From assembly GCF_013300725.1 (NCBI RefSeq), contig NZ_JAAIMM010000017.1, forward strand, positions 21,889 through 85,888: DNA of 64,000 nt. Direction: 5' to 3'. The position numbers and the translations under genes are program-made. This document shows, one piece after another, positions 39,956-49,334 of the stretch. Each line of letters begins with the position of its first letter. The stretch's first letter is position 1. Source of the DNA: Allocoprococcus comes. Lineage in GTDB: Bacteria; Bacillota; Clostridia; Lachnospirales; Lachnospiraceae. The notes below the pieces were generated by a model, which did no database searches, had not been told where the DNA came from, and worked only from the letters and a program-made list of their open reading frames with translations.

Positions 39956-42199
39956 ATGAACGCAGCAGAAATTATTAAAAAAGATTTGGATGCAATTTAT
40001 ATTGGGAATCTGAGCACGGTAGATGACAATCTTACACTCCCGGAGAACGGAAAATATGGTGCTCAATTTACTTGGGAGACAGGGGAAGAAAGATTTATTG
40101 ATAATACAGGAAAGGTACATCGTCCACTGCATGGCATGGGAAACCGTAAAGTTACACTGACGGTTACCGCAACATATGAAGGATATAGTGAGTCAAGAGA
40201 ATATGTGGCGACCGTATTGCAGGAAGCAAAAGAAAATATCGTAAAAGAAGTACGTAAAGTCGTCCTTAATGCACTGGTCGGTGAAGAAGCACATCTTCCG
40301 TCTGTTGTGATCGTATACACAGAAGATGGACGCCGCATGACAATGCCGGTGAAATGGAATACATATGAGCCGGCAAAAGAAGAGACAGTGGTTGCAGTTG
40401 CAGGTGTGATCGATGGAACAGAAAAGGAAGCATCTGTAGAGATCCATTATAAAAAGGAAATAGTACCAGTAAAAGGACCGGAGAAAAAAGTGGGTTATTT
40501 TCCACTTGGACAGGTTCGGTTGAAAGAAGGAACTCTTTACTATAAATATCAGAAGCTGATGGAAGAATATCTTCTTGGAATTGACGATGACCAGATGCTT
40601 TATAATTTCCGCAAAGCGACCGGATTGGATACAAAAGGGGCACCTCCGATGACCGGTTGGGATGAGGAAAGCTGTAAACTGAAAGGACACACGACAGGAC
40701 ATTATCTGTCAGGTATTGCACTTGCATTTGCAGCAACCGGCAATCCAAAATTTTTAGATAAAGTCAATTATATGGTAGCAGAGCTGAAAAAGTGCCAGGA
40801 TGCATTTGCGGCAACCGGCAAATATCACAGAGGATTTTTAAGTGCATACTCAGAGGAACAGTTCGATCTTCTGGAAGTATATACCAAGTATCCGGAAATC
40901 TGGGCTCCATATTATACTTTGGATAAGATTATGTCCGGATTATATGATTGTCATGTGTTTGCCGGAAATGAGACGGCAAAAGAGATCCTGGATTTGATGG
41001 GAGACTGGGTATATGACAGGCTTTCCCGTCTGCCAAAAGAAACTCTGGATAAAATGTGGGCAATGTATATTGCAGGTGAGTTTGGTGGTATGCTTGGAAC
41101 AATGGTAAAAGTCTATGAGCTGACCGGAAAAGAAAATCATCTGAAGGCTGCAAAACTTTTTGAAAATGAAAAGTTATTCTATCCGATGGAAGAAGAATGC
41201 GATACATTGGAGGATATGCATGCAAACCAGCATATTCCGCAGATTATCGGTTCAATGGATCTGTATCGGGCAACTGGTGATGAGATTTATTGGGAAATCG
41301 GAAAGAATTTCTGGAATATTGTGACTGGTGGACATACATATTGTATCGGTGGGGTTGGTGAGACTGAGATGTTCCATCGTGCAAATACAACGTGTTCTTA
41401 TCTTACGGATAAGGCTGCTGAAAGCTGTGCAAGTTATAATATGCTGCGCCTGACCAGTCAGTTATTTGAATATACGCGAAGCGGCAATCTGATGGATTAT
41501 TATGATAATACGCTGAGAAATCATATCTTGACATCAAGTAGTCATAAATGTGATGGTGGAACGACTTATTTTCTTCCACTTGGTCCGGGTGGCAGAAAAG
41601 AATTCTTCCTTTCAGAGAATTCCTGTTGTCATGGAACCGGTATGGAGAGCAGATTCCGCTATATGGAAAATATTTATGCGCAGGATGAAGATGCGCTTTA
41701 CATTAACCTTCTTGTAGATTCCGTGCTGACGGACGAAAATGGAAAAACGATGATCGAACTTCAGAGTGTGGATGAAGAAGGTGTAATGGAAATCCGTTGC
41801 CAAAAGGATCAGAAAAAAGTTCTTAAAATCCATATTCCGGCATGGGGGCAGAAGGATTTTAACGTGTCTGTAAATGGAAAAGTTCTTGCAGATACAGCAC
41901 TTCATGATGGTTATCTGGTAATTGATGCAGATCCGAAAGCCGGAGATGTGATCCGACTGGAACTTCCGATGGAATTCCGTGTGTTGGATAACAAGTCTGA
42001 TGCGGCATTTGTCAATCTTGCATATGGGCCATATATTCTTGCGGCACTTTCAGAGGAAAAAGAATTCCTTACAGCACCGGCAGTAGAAGAAATTCATATG
42101 GTTGATGGAAAATTACAGTTTGAAGCGAATGGAATGAAGATGATCCCTCTTCCGGAAGTAGATATGGAAGCTTATCATGTATATTTTCATAAAGAATAA
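39956..42199 (+). CDS. Beta-L-arabinofuranosidase-like glycoside hydrolase, GH127
   Basis: A 747-residue cytoplasmic enzyme. ATG 39956 follows AAAAGGAG. The N-terminal 190 residues include Ig-like/beta domains (VVLNALVGEEAHLPSVVIVYTEDGR). The (alpha/alpha)6 barrel has GHTTGHYLSGIALAFAATG and GGVGETEMFHR. The cysteine-zinc site typical of this family is present: Glu489 and Cys491 in ESCASYNMLRL, Cys557-Cys558 in SCCHGTGMESR. The family releases L-arabinose from plant arabinofuranosides. A monocistronic gene with its own promoter and terminator. The exact linkage is not known. Confidence 0.88.
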   Translation: MNAAEIIKKDLDAIYIGNLSTVDDNLTLPENGKYGAQFTWETGEERFIDNTGKVHRPLHGMGNRKVTLTVTATYEGYSESREYVATVLQEAKENIVKEVRKVVLNALVGEEAHLPSVVIVYTEDGRRMTMPVKWNTYEPAKEETVVAVAGVIDGTEKEASVEIHYKKEIVPVKGPEKKVGYFPLGQVRLKEGTLYYKYQKLMEEYLLGIDDDQMLYNFRKATGLDTKGAPPMTGWDEESCKLKGHTTGHYLSGIALAFAATGNPKFLDKVNYMVAELKKCQDAFAATGKYHRGFLSAYSEEQFDLLEVYTKYPEIWAPYYTLDKIMSGLYDCHVFAGNETAKEILDLMGDWVYDRLSRLPKETLDKMWAMYIAGEFGGMLGTMVKVYELTGKENHLKAAKLFENEKLFYPMEEECDTLEDMHANQHIPQIIGSMDLYRATGDEIYWEIGKNFWNIVTGGHTYCIGGVGETEMFHRANTTCSYLTDKAAESCASYNMLRLTSQLFEYTRSGNLMDYYDNTLRNHILTSSSHKCDGGTTYFLPLGPGGRKEFFLSENSCCHGTGMESRFRYMENIYAQDEDALYINLLVDSVLTDENGKTMIELQSVDEEGVMEIRCQKDQKKVLKIHIPAWGQKDFNVSVNGKVLADTALHDGYLVIDADPKAGDVIRLELPMEFRVLDNKSDAAFVNLAYGPYILAALSEEKEFLTAPAVEEIHMVDGKLQFEANGMKMIPLPEVDMEAYHVYFHKE

Positions 42200-42210
42200 A
42201 AATAAGAAAT

Positions 42211-42257
42211 AAAAAGCAGGAGTGTGCAGTTAAAAAATGTACACTCCTGCTTTTTAG
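42211..42257 (+). terminator. Intrinsic terminator after the GH127 gene
   Basis: AAAAAGCAGGAGTGT (42211-42225) pairs perfectly over 15 bp with ACACTCCTGCTTTTT (42241-42255). Confidence 0.92.
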
Positions 42258-42323
42258 TCATATCAGTTATATCATACTTTTGCGAAGACAAGAGATTTAA
42301 TGAGAGATTTAAATAAAATCTTC

Positions 42324-42374
42324 TTGACGGATTCTGCAAAACAGTGGATAATATTGCACAGTAATCACATGTGA
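42324..42374 (+). promoter_or_regulatory. Promoter with TCACATGTGA palindrome before the EIIC gene
   Basis: TTGACG (42324-42329), 17 bp, GATAAT (42347-42352). The perfect 10-bp palindrome TCACATGTGA (42365-42374) follows at the expected transcription start and may be an operator. Confidence 0.6.
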
Positions 42375-42423
42375 CAAGACAGTAGATTATACACTAAAAG
42401 AATGACAGGAGCAGGAGAAAGTT

Positions 42424-43476
42424 ATGAAAGAGTTTCTAAGAAAGAAAAATATTATTTTTTCAGCGAAGCGATACGGAATCGATGCGCTTGGTGCAATGGC
42501 GCAGGGACTGTTTGCATCGCTTCTGATCGGTACGATCATCAGTACACTCGGAGAACAGCTTGGTATAGGAATCCTTGTAACAGTAGGCGGTTATGCGAAA
42601 GGAGCAACCGGAGCTGCGATGGCAGTTTCGATCGGAGTAGCACTTCAGTGTCCGTCACTTGTATTGTTTTCACTGGCAGCAGTCGGAATGGCAGCGAATG
42701 AACTTGGGGGTGCCGGAGGACCGCTTGCGGTTTTGGTCGTTACGATTTTTGCAGCAGAATTTGGGAAACTGGTTTCAAAAGAAACAAAAATAGATATTAT
42801 TGTGACACCATTTGTGACGATCTGTGTGGGAGTTCTGCTTTCACTTGGATGCGCACCGGCGATCGGAGCAGCGGCAAGTACCGTGGGAACTGCGATCATG
42901 TGGGCGACTGAACTGCAGCCTTTCTTTATGGGAATTCTTGTGTCGGTGATCGTTGGTATTGCGCTGACACTTCCGATCAGCAGTGCAGCGATCTGTGCGG
43001 CACTTTCACTTACCGGGCTTGCAGGAGGTGCTGCTGTAGCCGGCTGCTGTGCACAGATGGTTGGTTTTGCGGTTATGAGTTTTAAGGAAAATAAATGGGG
43101 AGGTCTTTTTGCGCAGGGGATCGGAACTTCAATGCTCCAGATGGGAAACATCGTGAGAAACCCGAGAATCTGGCTCCCGTCGACACTGGCATCCGCAATT
43201 ACCGGTCCGGTCGCAACCTGTATCTTCCATCTGAAGATGAACGGTGCGGCAGTGGCATCCGGAATGGGAACCTGCGGACTGGTCGGACAGATTGGTGTGT
43301 ACACAGGCTGGGTAAATGATATTGCTGCGGGAACAAAGGCTGCGATCACCGGAATGGACTGGGCAGGTCTTGTGCTGATCTGCTTCATCCTTCCGGCAGT
43401 ACTTTCCTGGGCAATTGCGATTCCGATGAGAAAATGTGGCTGGATCAAGGAAAATGATCTGAAGCTGGATTTGTAG
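42424..43476 (+). CDS. PTS EIIC-like membrane transporter (PTS_EIIC_2 family)
   Basis: A 350-residue very hydrophobic protein with about ten helices and many small residues. Phrases include RYGIDALGAMAQGLFASLLIGTII, GGYAKGATGAAMAVSIGVALQCPS, CAPAIGAAASTVGTAIMWATELQ and SSAAICAALSLTGLAGGAAVAGCC. This matches the PTS_EIIC_2 group. No EIIA or EIIB gene is nearby, so it may not be phosphotransferase-linked. It is monocistronic with its own promoter and terminator. The substrate is unknown. Confidence 0.82.
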   Translation: MKEFLRKKNIIFSAKRYGIDALGAMAQGLFASLLIGTIISTLGEQLGIGILVTVGGYAKGATGAAMAVSIGVALQCPSLVLFSLAAVGMAANELGGAGGPLAVLVVTIFAAEFGKLVSKETKIDIIVTPFVTICVGVLLSLGCAPAIGAAASTVGTAIMWATELQPFFMGILVSVIVGIALTLPISSAAICAALSLTGLAGGAAVAGCCAQMVGFAVMSFKENKWGGLFAQGIGTSMLQMGNIVRNPRIWLPSTLASAITGPVATCIFHLKMNGAAVASGMGTCGLVGQIGVYTGWVNDIAAGTKAAITGMDWAGLVLICFILPAVLSWAIAIPMRKCGWIKENDLKLDL

Positions 43477-43514
43477 ATTCGGGTGTAAATTATATAAAAA
43501 TGTGTTTGAGGGGT

Positions 43515-43556
43515 TATCCTGTGGGAATATTTTGGATTCTCACAGGATAGTTTTTT
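43515..43556 (+). terminator. Intrinsic terminator after the EIIC gene
   Basis: TATCCTGTGGGAAT (43515-43528) pairs with ATTCTCACAGGATA (43536-43549) with one mismatch, then GTTTTTTG. Confidence 0.88.
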
Positions 43557-43567
43557 GTTTCATAGGA

Positions 43568-45331
43568 TCAATCTAATAAATTTTTTTCCACCTCATCATA
43601 TACGATCTCAAATGGCGCCGGTCCCACATCCAGTACAGCCCTGTGAAATTCTTTCTGGGAGAATTGATTTCCCAGGGCATCTGCCATCTCCTTTTTCAAT
43701 TCATAAAATTTCAGGTATCCAATATAGTATTTCAGATAATTGGCGGGACTTCCAATGATCAGTTCGTAGACACTCTGTACTGCATTTGCATCATTGATTC
43801 CGTAATCGCTGAAAAAGCGGACTGTATCAGTTACAGACCAGCCGTCATAATGAATTCCCATGTCTGCAAGCGCATAAAGTCCAAGAATGACAGAACTGTT
43901 TTTCTGGAGAAGGGATGCTTCCGTCTTAGAGAGAGGTGCAAGGTAGTAGGACATCATTTCCGCATAGGTGGCCCAGCCCTCAACGTATCCACCAAAATCA
44001 AGAATGCTCCGGATAGGATCCGGCTCAGAAGCAGAAAAATAGACGGTCTGGTACAGATGTCCGGGATAGCCTTCGTGAGCAAGGGTTGTGTAGAGATTCA
44101 GCCCTGAGGCGGTCTGTCCGTTGTTAATGTAGATGACATTTTCCGTCAGATTGTCAATGGCAGGGATCATATAGAAAGCGGGACTTAGATAATCCTGCAT
44201 GGATTCCGGAACATATTTGACCTGGAAATCAACATCAGGAATTTCCGGGAATGTATCTGTGATTTTAGACCTGAGATCGTCCAGCATGGAATCCGGAGGT
44301 GTCTGCTCCAAAACGGATGCCTGGGTAAGTGCTGCGTCGGCAGGGAAGAGAACCTTCTGCATGGCATTTAGATCTTCCAGTATCTGTGCCCTGGTCATCA
44401 GTCGCAGACGGGAAACGGATTCATTGCAGCCGGTAGTCTGACGCACCAGATATTCATAGTATTTTTTCCCATAAGGGAAATGGCTAAGTCCCTGTTCATT
44501 TGTTCCTTTCCCTTTCAGCGATTTGATAGCGGTGATCAGATTTTGATAAGCCGGATAAATCTCTTCTGTTACAAGTTCCATATTTTCTGCACGAAAAGAA
44601 TCTTTTTTGTTTTCAGGTAAAAGATCCAGTGACGCGATCCGTTCATCAAATGTACTGACAAGATAATTCTCTTTACCCATATCGATAAAAGACTGGCAGG
44701 TTTCCAGAACAGAATCAACCTGGTAATCCGGCATAAAAAGACCGGAAGCAGCTTTTTTCTGCTCAAACCGGATGACAGAATCAAAATAGGCAGGCGTTTC
44801 TTTTAAGAGAGCCAGATAGGTTTCTACATCCTGTGTGTCGTAAAAGCTGTATTCCGAGAGCAGAACGGGCAGTTGGGTATGGATGCCGGATACCGGACCA
44901 AGTGGCTCCTGGTAGAGCAGATAATCCGTCCCTGTGGATGCATTTTCAAGATAGGTATCCAGGATTTTAAAGGTTAGTGCATTTTCCGAAGAAAGAGTGC
45001 CGGGATCAAATTCCTGCAGAGAAGAGAGAACATTTCTGACAGAAGCTTTCGCTGCAACGGGATCAGAAGAAAGACTGCCATATGTAGCCGGGATGTCCGC
45101 AATGCCATAGTCGGAAGGAGAACGCAAGGTATAGTGAAGACTGATGGTATTTGCGGATACTTCCGTCTGGAAGAGGCGGCGTGTGAAAGTACGGAATTGC
45201 CGGTCGGAAGATTCTGCATGCAGGGAGCTCCAAAATGCATTGCCAGACAGAAAAGAAATCAGAATGACCAGCAGACAACAGGGAAGGATCAGAAATATTT
45301 TTTTCCGGTGTTTAAGAATTAGATGAAACAT
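43568..45331 (-). CDS. DUF885 family protein (predicted metallopeptidase, membrane-anchored)
   Basis: A 587-residue protein with an N-terminal membrane anchor (about residues 10-31, KIFLILPCCLLVILISFLSG), so the rest is outside the cell. Near residue 419 it has HEGYPGH, the zinc-peptidase-like motif of DUF885 (M32-like), followed by the downstream Glu in GGYVEGWATYAEMM. TCTGGAG lies before the ATG. It is monocistronic. It is convergent with the EIIC gene. A role in peptide degradation is likely, but no substrate is known. Confidence 0.85.
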   Translation of the reverse strand: MFHLILKHRKKIFLILPCCLLVILISFLSGNAFWSSLHAESSDRQFRTFTRRLFQTEVSANTISLHYTLRSPSDYGIADIPATYGSLSSDPVAAKASVRNVLSSLQEFDPGTLSSENALTFKILDTYLENASTGTDYLLYQEPLGPVSGIHTQLPVLLSEYSFYDTQDVETYLALLKETPAYFDSVIRFEQKKAASGLFMPDYQVDSVLETCQSFIDMGKENYLVSTFDERIASLDLLPENKKDSFRAENMELVTEEIYPAYQNLITAIKSLKGKGTNEQGLSHFPYGKKYYEYLVRQTTGCNESVSRLRLMTRAQILEDLNAMQKVLFPADAALTQASVLEQTPPDSMLDDLRSKITDTFPEIPDVDFQVKYVPESMQDYLSPAFYMIPAIDNLTENVIYINNGQTASGLNLYTTLAHEGYPGHLYQTVYFSASEPDPIRSILDFGGYVEGWATYAEMMSYYLAPLSKTEASLLQKNSSVILGLYALADMGIHYDGWSVTDTVRFFSDYGINDANAVQSVYELIIGSPANYLKYYIGYLKFYELKKEMADALGNQFSQKEFHRAVLDVGPAPFEIVYDEVEKNLLD

Positions 45332-45420
45332 AAAACTCCAGAAGAAATGATGTTGTTTCTATGTATATGATTTTGATTCCGAGAATATGTTTTTTAAACG
45401 AAACTTTACAGAAATAAAAC

Positions 45421-45456
45421 AAGTGTCTTGTCAGATGTAAAGTGCAGTGCTATAAT
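45421..45456 (+). promoter_or_regulatory. nadA promoter overlapped by a candidate NiaR operator
   Basis: TTGTCA (45428-45433), 17 bp, TATAAT (45451-45456). AAGTGTCTTGTCAGATGT (45421-45438) covers the -35 and has the TGTCTTGxCA-like core I associate with NiaR sites. The repressor gene is the last one of this operon, which would give auto-regulation by nicotinic acid. The operator identity is recalled, not verified. Confidence 0.55.
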
Positions 45457-45515
45457 GGGCACTATGCTGAAAAAGATCAGAGATGAGAAAAGAGTCAGTA
45501 AGGGAGGATCACGTT

Positions 45516-46424
45516 ATGACAACGGTGGAAGAGATACAGAAGCTTAAGAAAGAGAAGAATGCTGTCATTCTGGCACATTATTATGTGCGGCCGGAGGTGC
45601 AGGAGATAGCAGATTATATAGGGGATTCTTTTTACCTGAGCAAGGTAGCAACGAAGCTCAAAGAAAAGACAATCGTATTTTGTGGCGTTTCCTTTATGGG
45701 GGAGAGTGCGAAGATCCTGAATCCGGAGAAAACGGTTCTGATGCCGGATATGACAGCAGACTGTCCGATGGCACATATGGCAGATGTGGAGACGATCCGG
45801 AAGATGCGGAAAGAATATAATGATCTTGCTGTTGTCTGCTATATCAATTCAACGGCAGCACTGAAAGAATATTCAGATGTCTGTGTGACATCTGCAAATG
45901 CAGTGAAGATCGTAAAAGAACTTCCGAACAAGAATATTTTCTTTATTCCAGATCGGAATCTGGCACATTTTGTAGCCGATCATGTACCGGAAAAAAATTT
46001 TGTTTACAATAATGGATTCTGTCCGACTCATGAACGGATGGAACCTGAGGATGTAGCCGAGGTGAAAAGGAGACATCCAGGGGCACAGATCGTCGCACAC
46101 GGAGAATGCCGTGCAGAGCTTCTTGCGATGGCAGATTACGTGGGAAGCACATCAGGAATCATTCAGTATGTAACGGCAAGTGACTGTCAGGAATTCATTG
46201 TCTGTACAGAAGAGGGTGTTGGTTACAAGCTGAAGGAACAGAACCCGGAGAAGACATTCTATTATCCGGACAAGCTTCCGGTATGTCCGAATATGAAAAA
46301 GAATACTCTGGAGAAGGTGCTGCATGTTTTGCAGACTGGTGAAAATGAGGTTCACGTAGATGCAAAGCTTCGGGAAAATTCCAAGAAACCGTTAGAGAAA
46401 ATGCTGGAGCTTGCTGCAAAATAA
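45516..46424 (+). CDS. nadA: Quinolinate synthase
   Basis: A 302-residue enzyme that condenses iminoaspartate with dihydroxyacetone phosphate to quinolinate, using a [4Fe-4S] cluster. ATG 45516 follows GGGAGGA; an upstream in-frame start has none. Signature phrases: AVILAHYYVRPEVQEIADYIG, FCGVSFMGESAKIL, DMTADCPMAHM, VVCYINSTAALKEYSD, AHGECRAELLAMADYVGSTSGI and PVCPNMKKNTL. Cysteines in VVCYIN, GECRAE and PVCPN are the likely cluster ligands. It leads the nadA-nadB-nadC-niaR operon. Confidence 0.95.
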   Translation: MTTVEEIQKLKKEKNAVILAHYYVRPEVQEIADYIGDSFYLSKVATKLKEKTIVFCGVSFMGESAKILNPEKTVLMPDMTADCPMAHMADVETIRKMRKEYNDLAVVCYINSTAALKEYSDVCVTSANAVKIVKELPNKNIFFIPDRNLAHFVADHVPEKNFVYNNGFCPTHERMEPEDVAEVKRRHPGAQIVAHGECRAELLAMADYVGSTSGIIQYVTASDCQEFIVCTEEGVGYKLKEQNPEKTFYYPDKLPVCPNMKKNTLEKVLHVLQTGENEVHVDAKLRENSKKPLEKMLELAAK

Positions 46425-46494
46425 AAGAACCGGAAAATCAGAAATAAGAAACAATAGGTGACCGGATAAGAGAACCGGAGTTGGAGGGATAAAG

Positions 46495-47697
46495 TTGGAG
46501 ATTAAGACAGATGTAGTGATCGTAGGAACCGGAGTTGGTGGTGCATTTTCTGCACTGAATCTTCCGGAGGATAAACAGATTGTTATGATTACCAAGTCAG
46601 ATCTGGAAAGCAGTGATTCATTTCTTGCACAGGGCGGAATCTGTGTACTTCGTGATGATGAAGATTATGAGGGGTATTTTGAAGATACAATGCGCGCAGG
46701 TCATTACGAGAACAGGAAAGAATCCGTGGATATTATGATCCGAAGCTCGCAGGAAATTATTCATGATCTGATTGGATATGGGGTGGATTTTGCTAAAAAA
46801 GACGGAAATCTTGCATTTACAAGAGAAGGTGCACATTCCAGACCGCGAATCCTTTTCCATGAAGACATTACAGGAAAAGAGATCACAAGTAAATTACTTA
46901 CACAAGTAAAGAAACGAAAAAATGTACAAATACACGAATTTACAACTATGACAGACATCATTGTTAAAAATGGAAAGTGTGCAGGAATTTTAGCGAAGAC
47001 GCAGGACGGAGAAGAAATGAAGATCTATGTGCAGGATACCATCTTTGCAAGTGGTGGAATCGGCGGAAGATATCAGCATTCTACGAACTTCCCACATCTG
47101 ACCGGGGATGCGCTTGATATTTCCAAAAAGCATGGCATCCGTCTGGAACATCTGGACTATGTGCAGATCCATCCGACCACTTTGTATTCTTCAAAACCAG
47201 GACGCAGATTTCTGATTTCAGAATCTGTCCGTGGAGAAGGTGCAGTTCTTTATAACAAAGACGGAGAGCGGTTTGTCAATGAGCTTCTTCCGCGGGATGT
47301 GGTGACAAAAGCAATCCGTGAGCAGATGGAAAAAGATGGAACGGATCATGTGTGGCTTTCCATGGAAAATATAGATAAGAATACGATTCTGGAACATTTC
47401 CCGAATATCTGTGAGAGATGCCGGGAAGAAGGATATGATGTGACAAAGGACTGGATCCCGGTTGTTCCGGCGCAGCACTATTTCATGGGCGGCATCTGGG
47501 TAGACAGTGACAGCAGAACTTCGATGGAACATCTGTATGCAGTTGGAGAGACCAGTTGTAATGGTGTTCATGGAGCGAACCGTCTGGCAAGTAATTCCCT
47601 GCTGGAAAGTCTGGTGTTTGCAAAACGTGCGGCACATAAGATATCAGGAGTGGAAAATGCAGTGAAGCCGGCAGTGTTCTGTAAAGAGGCAGTCTAG
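46495..47697 (+). CDS. nadB: L-aspartate oxidase (short form)
   Basis: A 400-residue flavoprotein that oxidises aspartate to iminoaspartate for NadA. TTG at 46495 is the start, with GGAGGGA before it. The FAD site is VIVGTGVGGAFSALNL, followed by FLAQGGICVL, EGAHSRPRILFHEDITG and HYFMGGIWVDSDSRT. The C-terminus GANRLASNSLLESLVFAKRAA closes the FAD domain, but the helical C-terminal domain of about 130 residues in Escherichia coli NadB is absent. In anaerobes fumarate is the probable electron acceptor. It lies 70 bp after nadA. Confidence 0.93.
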   Translation: MEIKTDVVIVGTGVGGAFSALNLPEDKQIVMITKSDLESSDSFLAQGGICVLRDDEDYEGYFEDTMRAGHYENRKESVDIMIRSSQEIIHDLIGYGVDFAKKDGNLAFTREGAHSRPRILFHEDITGKEITSKLLTQVKKRKNVQIHEFTTMTDIIVKNGKCAGILAKTQDGEEMKIYVQDTIFASGGIGGRYQHSTNFPHLTGDALDISKKHGIRLEHLDYVQIHPTTLYSSKPGRRFLISESVRGEGAVLYNKDGERFVNELLPRDVVTKAIREQMEKDGTDHVWLSMENIDKNTILEHFPNICERCREEGYDVTKDWIPVVPAQHYFMGGIWVDSDSRTSMEHLYAVGETSCNGVHGANRLASNSLLESLVFAKRAAHKISGVENAVKPAVFCKEAV

Positions 47698-47824
47698 CAG
47701 TTTTTACTGAACTGGAAAATCTGAAGAAGATTTCAGCAAAATTGCGCACTCGCGAAAATGTGTAATTTGCCATAGTTGAAAACAGTTAGTGAGAGAATAC
47801 GTTGTTATAGAGTGAGGAAAAGAA

Positions 47825-48676
47825 ATGAATAAGATTACAATGACATTAAATGTAGACCATCTGATCAAAGAAGCATTGCAGGAAGATATTTCCAGTGAGG
47901 ATGTAACCACCAATGCGGTGATGAAAGAAGCCGTGACCGGTGAGGTGCAGCTGATCTGCAAACAGGACGGAGTCGTTGCCGGACTGGATGTATTTCGCAG
48001 AGTATTTGAGATCCTGGATGAAAATGTGAAGATTGATTTTTATTGCAAAGACGGCGATGAAGTGAAGAAAGGTGAGCTGATGGGTGTTGTTACTGGAGAT
48101 ATCCGTGCGCTGCTTTCCGGCGAAAGAGTCGCACTGAATTATCTGCAGAGAATGAGTGGTATCGCAACCTATACCCATTCGGTTGCAAAACTTCTGGAAG
48201 GAACGAAGACGAAGCTTCTGGACACCAGAAAGACAACGCCGAATATGCGTATCTTTGAAAAATATGCGGTCCGTGTCGGTGGCGGATATAACCACAGATA
48301 TAATCTTTCCGACGGAGTTCTTTTAAAAGACAATCATATCGGAGCGGCAGGAAGTGTGACAAAGGCGGTGGAGATGGCAAAGGAATACGCACCGTTTGTT
48401 CGCAAGATCGAAGTGGAGGTAGAGAATCTGGATATGGTTCGAGAGGCTGCCGATGCCGGAGCAGATATCATTATGCTGGATAATATGACACCGGAGGATA
48501 TGAAGGAGGCAATCCGGATTATTGACGGACGTGCAGAGACAGAGTGTTCCGGAAATGTGACAAAAGAAAATATTGACCGTCTGACGTCTCTTGGAGTAGA
48601 CTATATATCAAGTGGGGCACTTACCCATTCTGCTCCTGTCCTTGACATTTCGCTGAAGAATCTGCATGCTATTTAA
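47825..48676 (+). CDS. nadC: Nicotinate-nucleotide diphosphorylase (carboxylating)
   Basis: A 283-residue enzyme converting quinolinate and PRPP to nicotinate mononucleotide. Motifs: LSGERVALNYLQRMSGIAT, LDTRKTTPNMRIFEKYAVRVGG, LLKDNHIGAAGSV, IEVEVENLDM and DIIMLDNMTPEDM. All catalytic Lys/Arg/His positions of the family seem present. AGAGTGAGGAAAAG precedes the ATG. It lies 127 bp after nadB, with no terminator between. Confidence 0.95.
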   Translation: MNKITMTLNVDHLIKEALQEDISSEDVTTNAVMKEAVTGEVQLICKQDGVVAGLDVFRRVFEILDENVKIDFYCKDGDEVKKGELMGVVTGDIRALLSGERVALNYLQRMSGIATYTHSVAKLLEGTKTKLLDTRKTTPNMRIFEKYAVRVGGGYNHRYNLSDGVLLKDNHIGAAGSVTKAVEMAKEYAPFVRKIEVEVENLDMVREAADAGADIIMLDNMTPEDMKEAIRIIDGRAETECSGNVTKENIDRLTSLGVDYISSGALTHSAPVLDISLKNLHAI

Positions 48677-48786
48677 GCCGGTCTGGATCCGGTAAGGATG
48701 AAGACAGGCCTTGGCAGATAGAAGAGAAAAGTCTGTAATACGTCAGGCACAAAGCAGAATCGCAGAAAAAGGAGAGTTATATCGGG

Positions 48787-49302
48787 ATGACAGGTTCCAG
48801 ACGAAGAGAAGAGATTGTCAGCAAAATAAAGAGCAGTGAGGTTCCGGTACCGGGGAAAGAACTGGCGAAGGTATATGATGTAAGCCGTCAGGTCATTGTA
48901 CAGGACATTGCGCTGATCCGTGCAGCCGGATATGATATCATTTCGACCAACCGGGGATATATTCTGAATGCGCCGCATTCGGTAACGAGAGTGTTCAAAG
49001 TCAGTCATACGGATGAACAGATGGAGGATGAGCTTTGTTCGATCGTAGATCTGGGTGGCAAGGTGGTAAATGTAATGATCAATCACCGGATTTATGGACA
49101 TATGGAAGCACCTCTTGATGTGGCATCGCGGAGAAATGTAAAAGAATTCATGGAAGGGATCCACAGTGGAAAGTCCAGTCCGCTTAAGAATATCACCTCC
49201 AACTATCACTATCACACAGTTGAAGCGGATTCGGAAGAGACACTGGATCTGATCGAGCAGGTATTGAAGGAAAAAGGCTATCTGGTGTCAAATACGCCTT
49301 GA
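48787..49302 (+). CDS. niaR: Nicotinate-responsive transcriptional repressor NiaR (YrxA)
   Basis: A 171-residue regulator with an N-terminal winged helix (RREEIVSKIKSSEVPVPGKEL, YDVSRQVIVQDIALIRAAGY) and a C-terminal 3H domain with conserved His residues (VNVMINHRIYGHMEAPLDV, NYHYHTVEADSEETLDLI). The 3H domain binds nicotinic acid and a metal. It closes the nad operon and probably represses it through the site at 45421-45438. Its last codon overlaps the -35 element of the metG T-box transcript. Confidence 0.92.
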   Translation: MTGSRRREEIVSKIKSSEVPVPGKELAKVYDVSRQVIVQDIALIRAAGYDIISTNRGYILNAPHSVTRVFKVSHTDEQMEDELCSIVDLGGKVVNVMINHRIYGHMEAPLDVASRRNVKEFMEGIHSGKSSPLKNITSNYHYHTVEADSEETLDLIEQVLKEKGYLVSNTP

Positions 49303-49327
49303 CAAGTTTCTGATATCTGTGATACGA
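49299..49327 (+). promoter_or_regulatory. Promoter of the metG T-box transcript
   Basis: TTGACA (49299-49304) overlaps the niaR stop codon. GATACG at 49321-49326 serves as -10 with a 16-bp spacer. Confidence 0.6.
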
Positions 49328-49334
49328 TTTTTTT

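Noticed and set aside
42645..43448. 267-codon reverse frame opposite the EIIC gene
   Set aside because: Proline- and alanine-rich antisense shadow of a GC-richer membrane gene.
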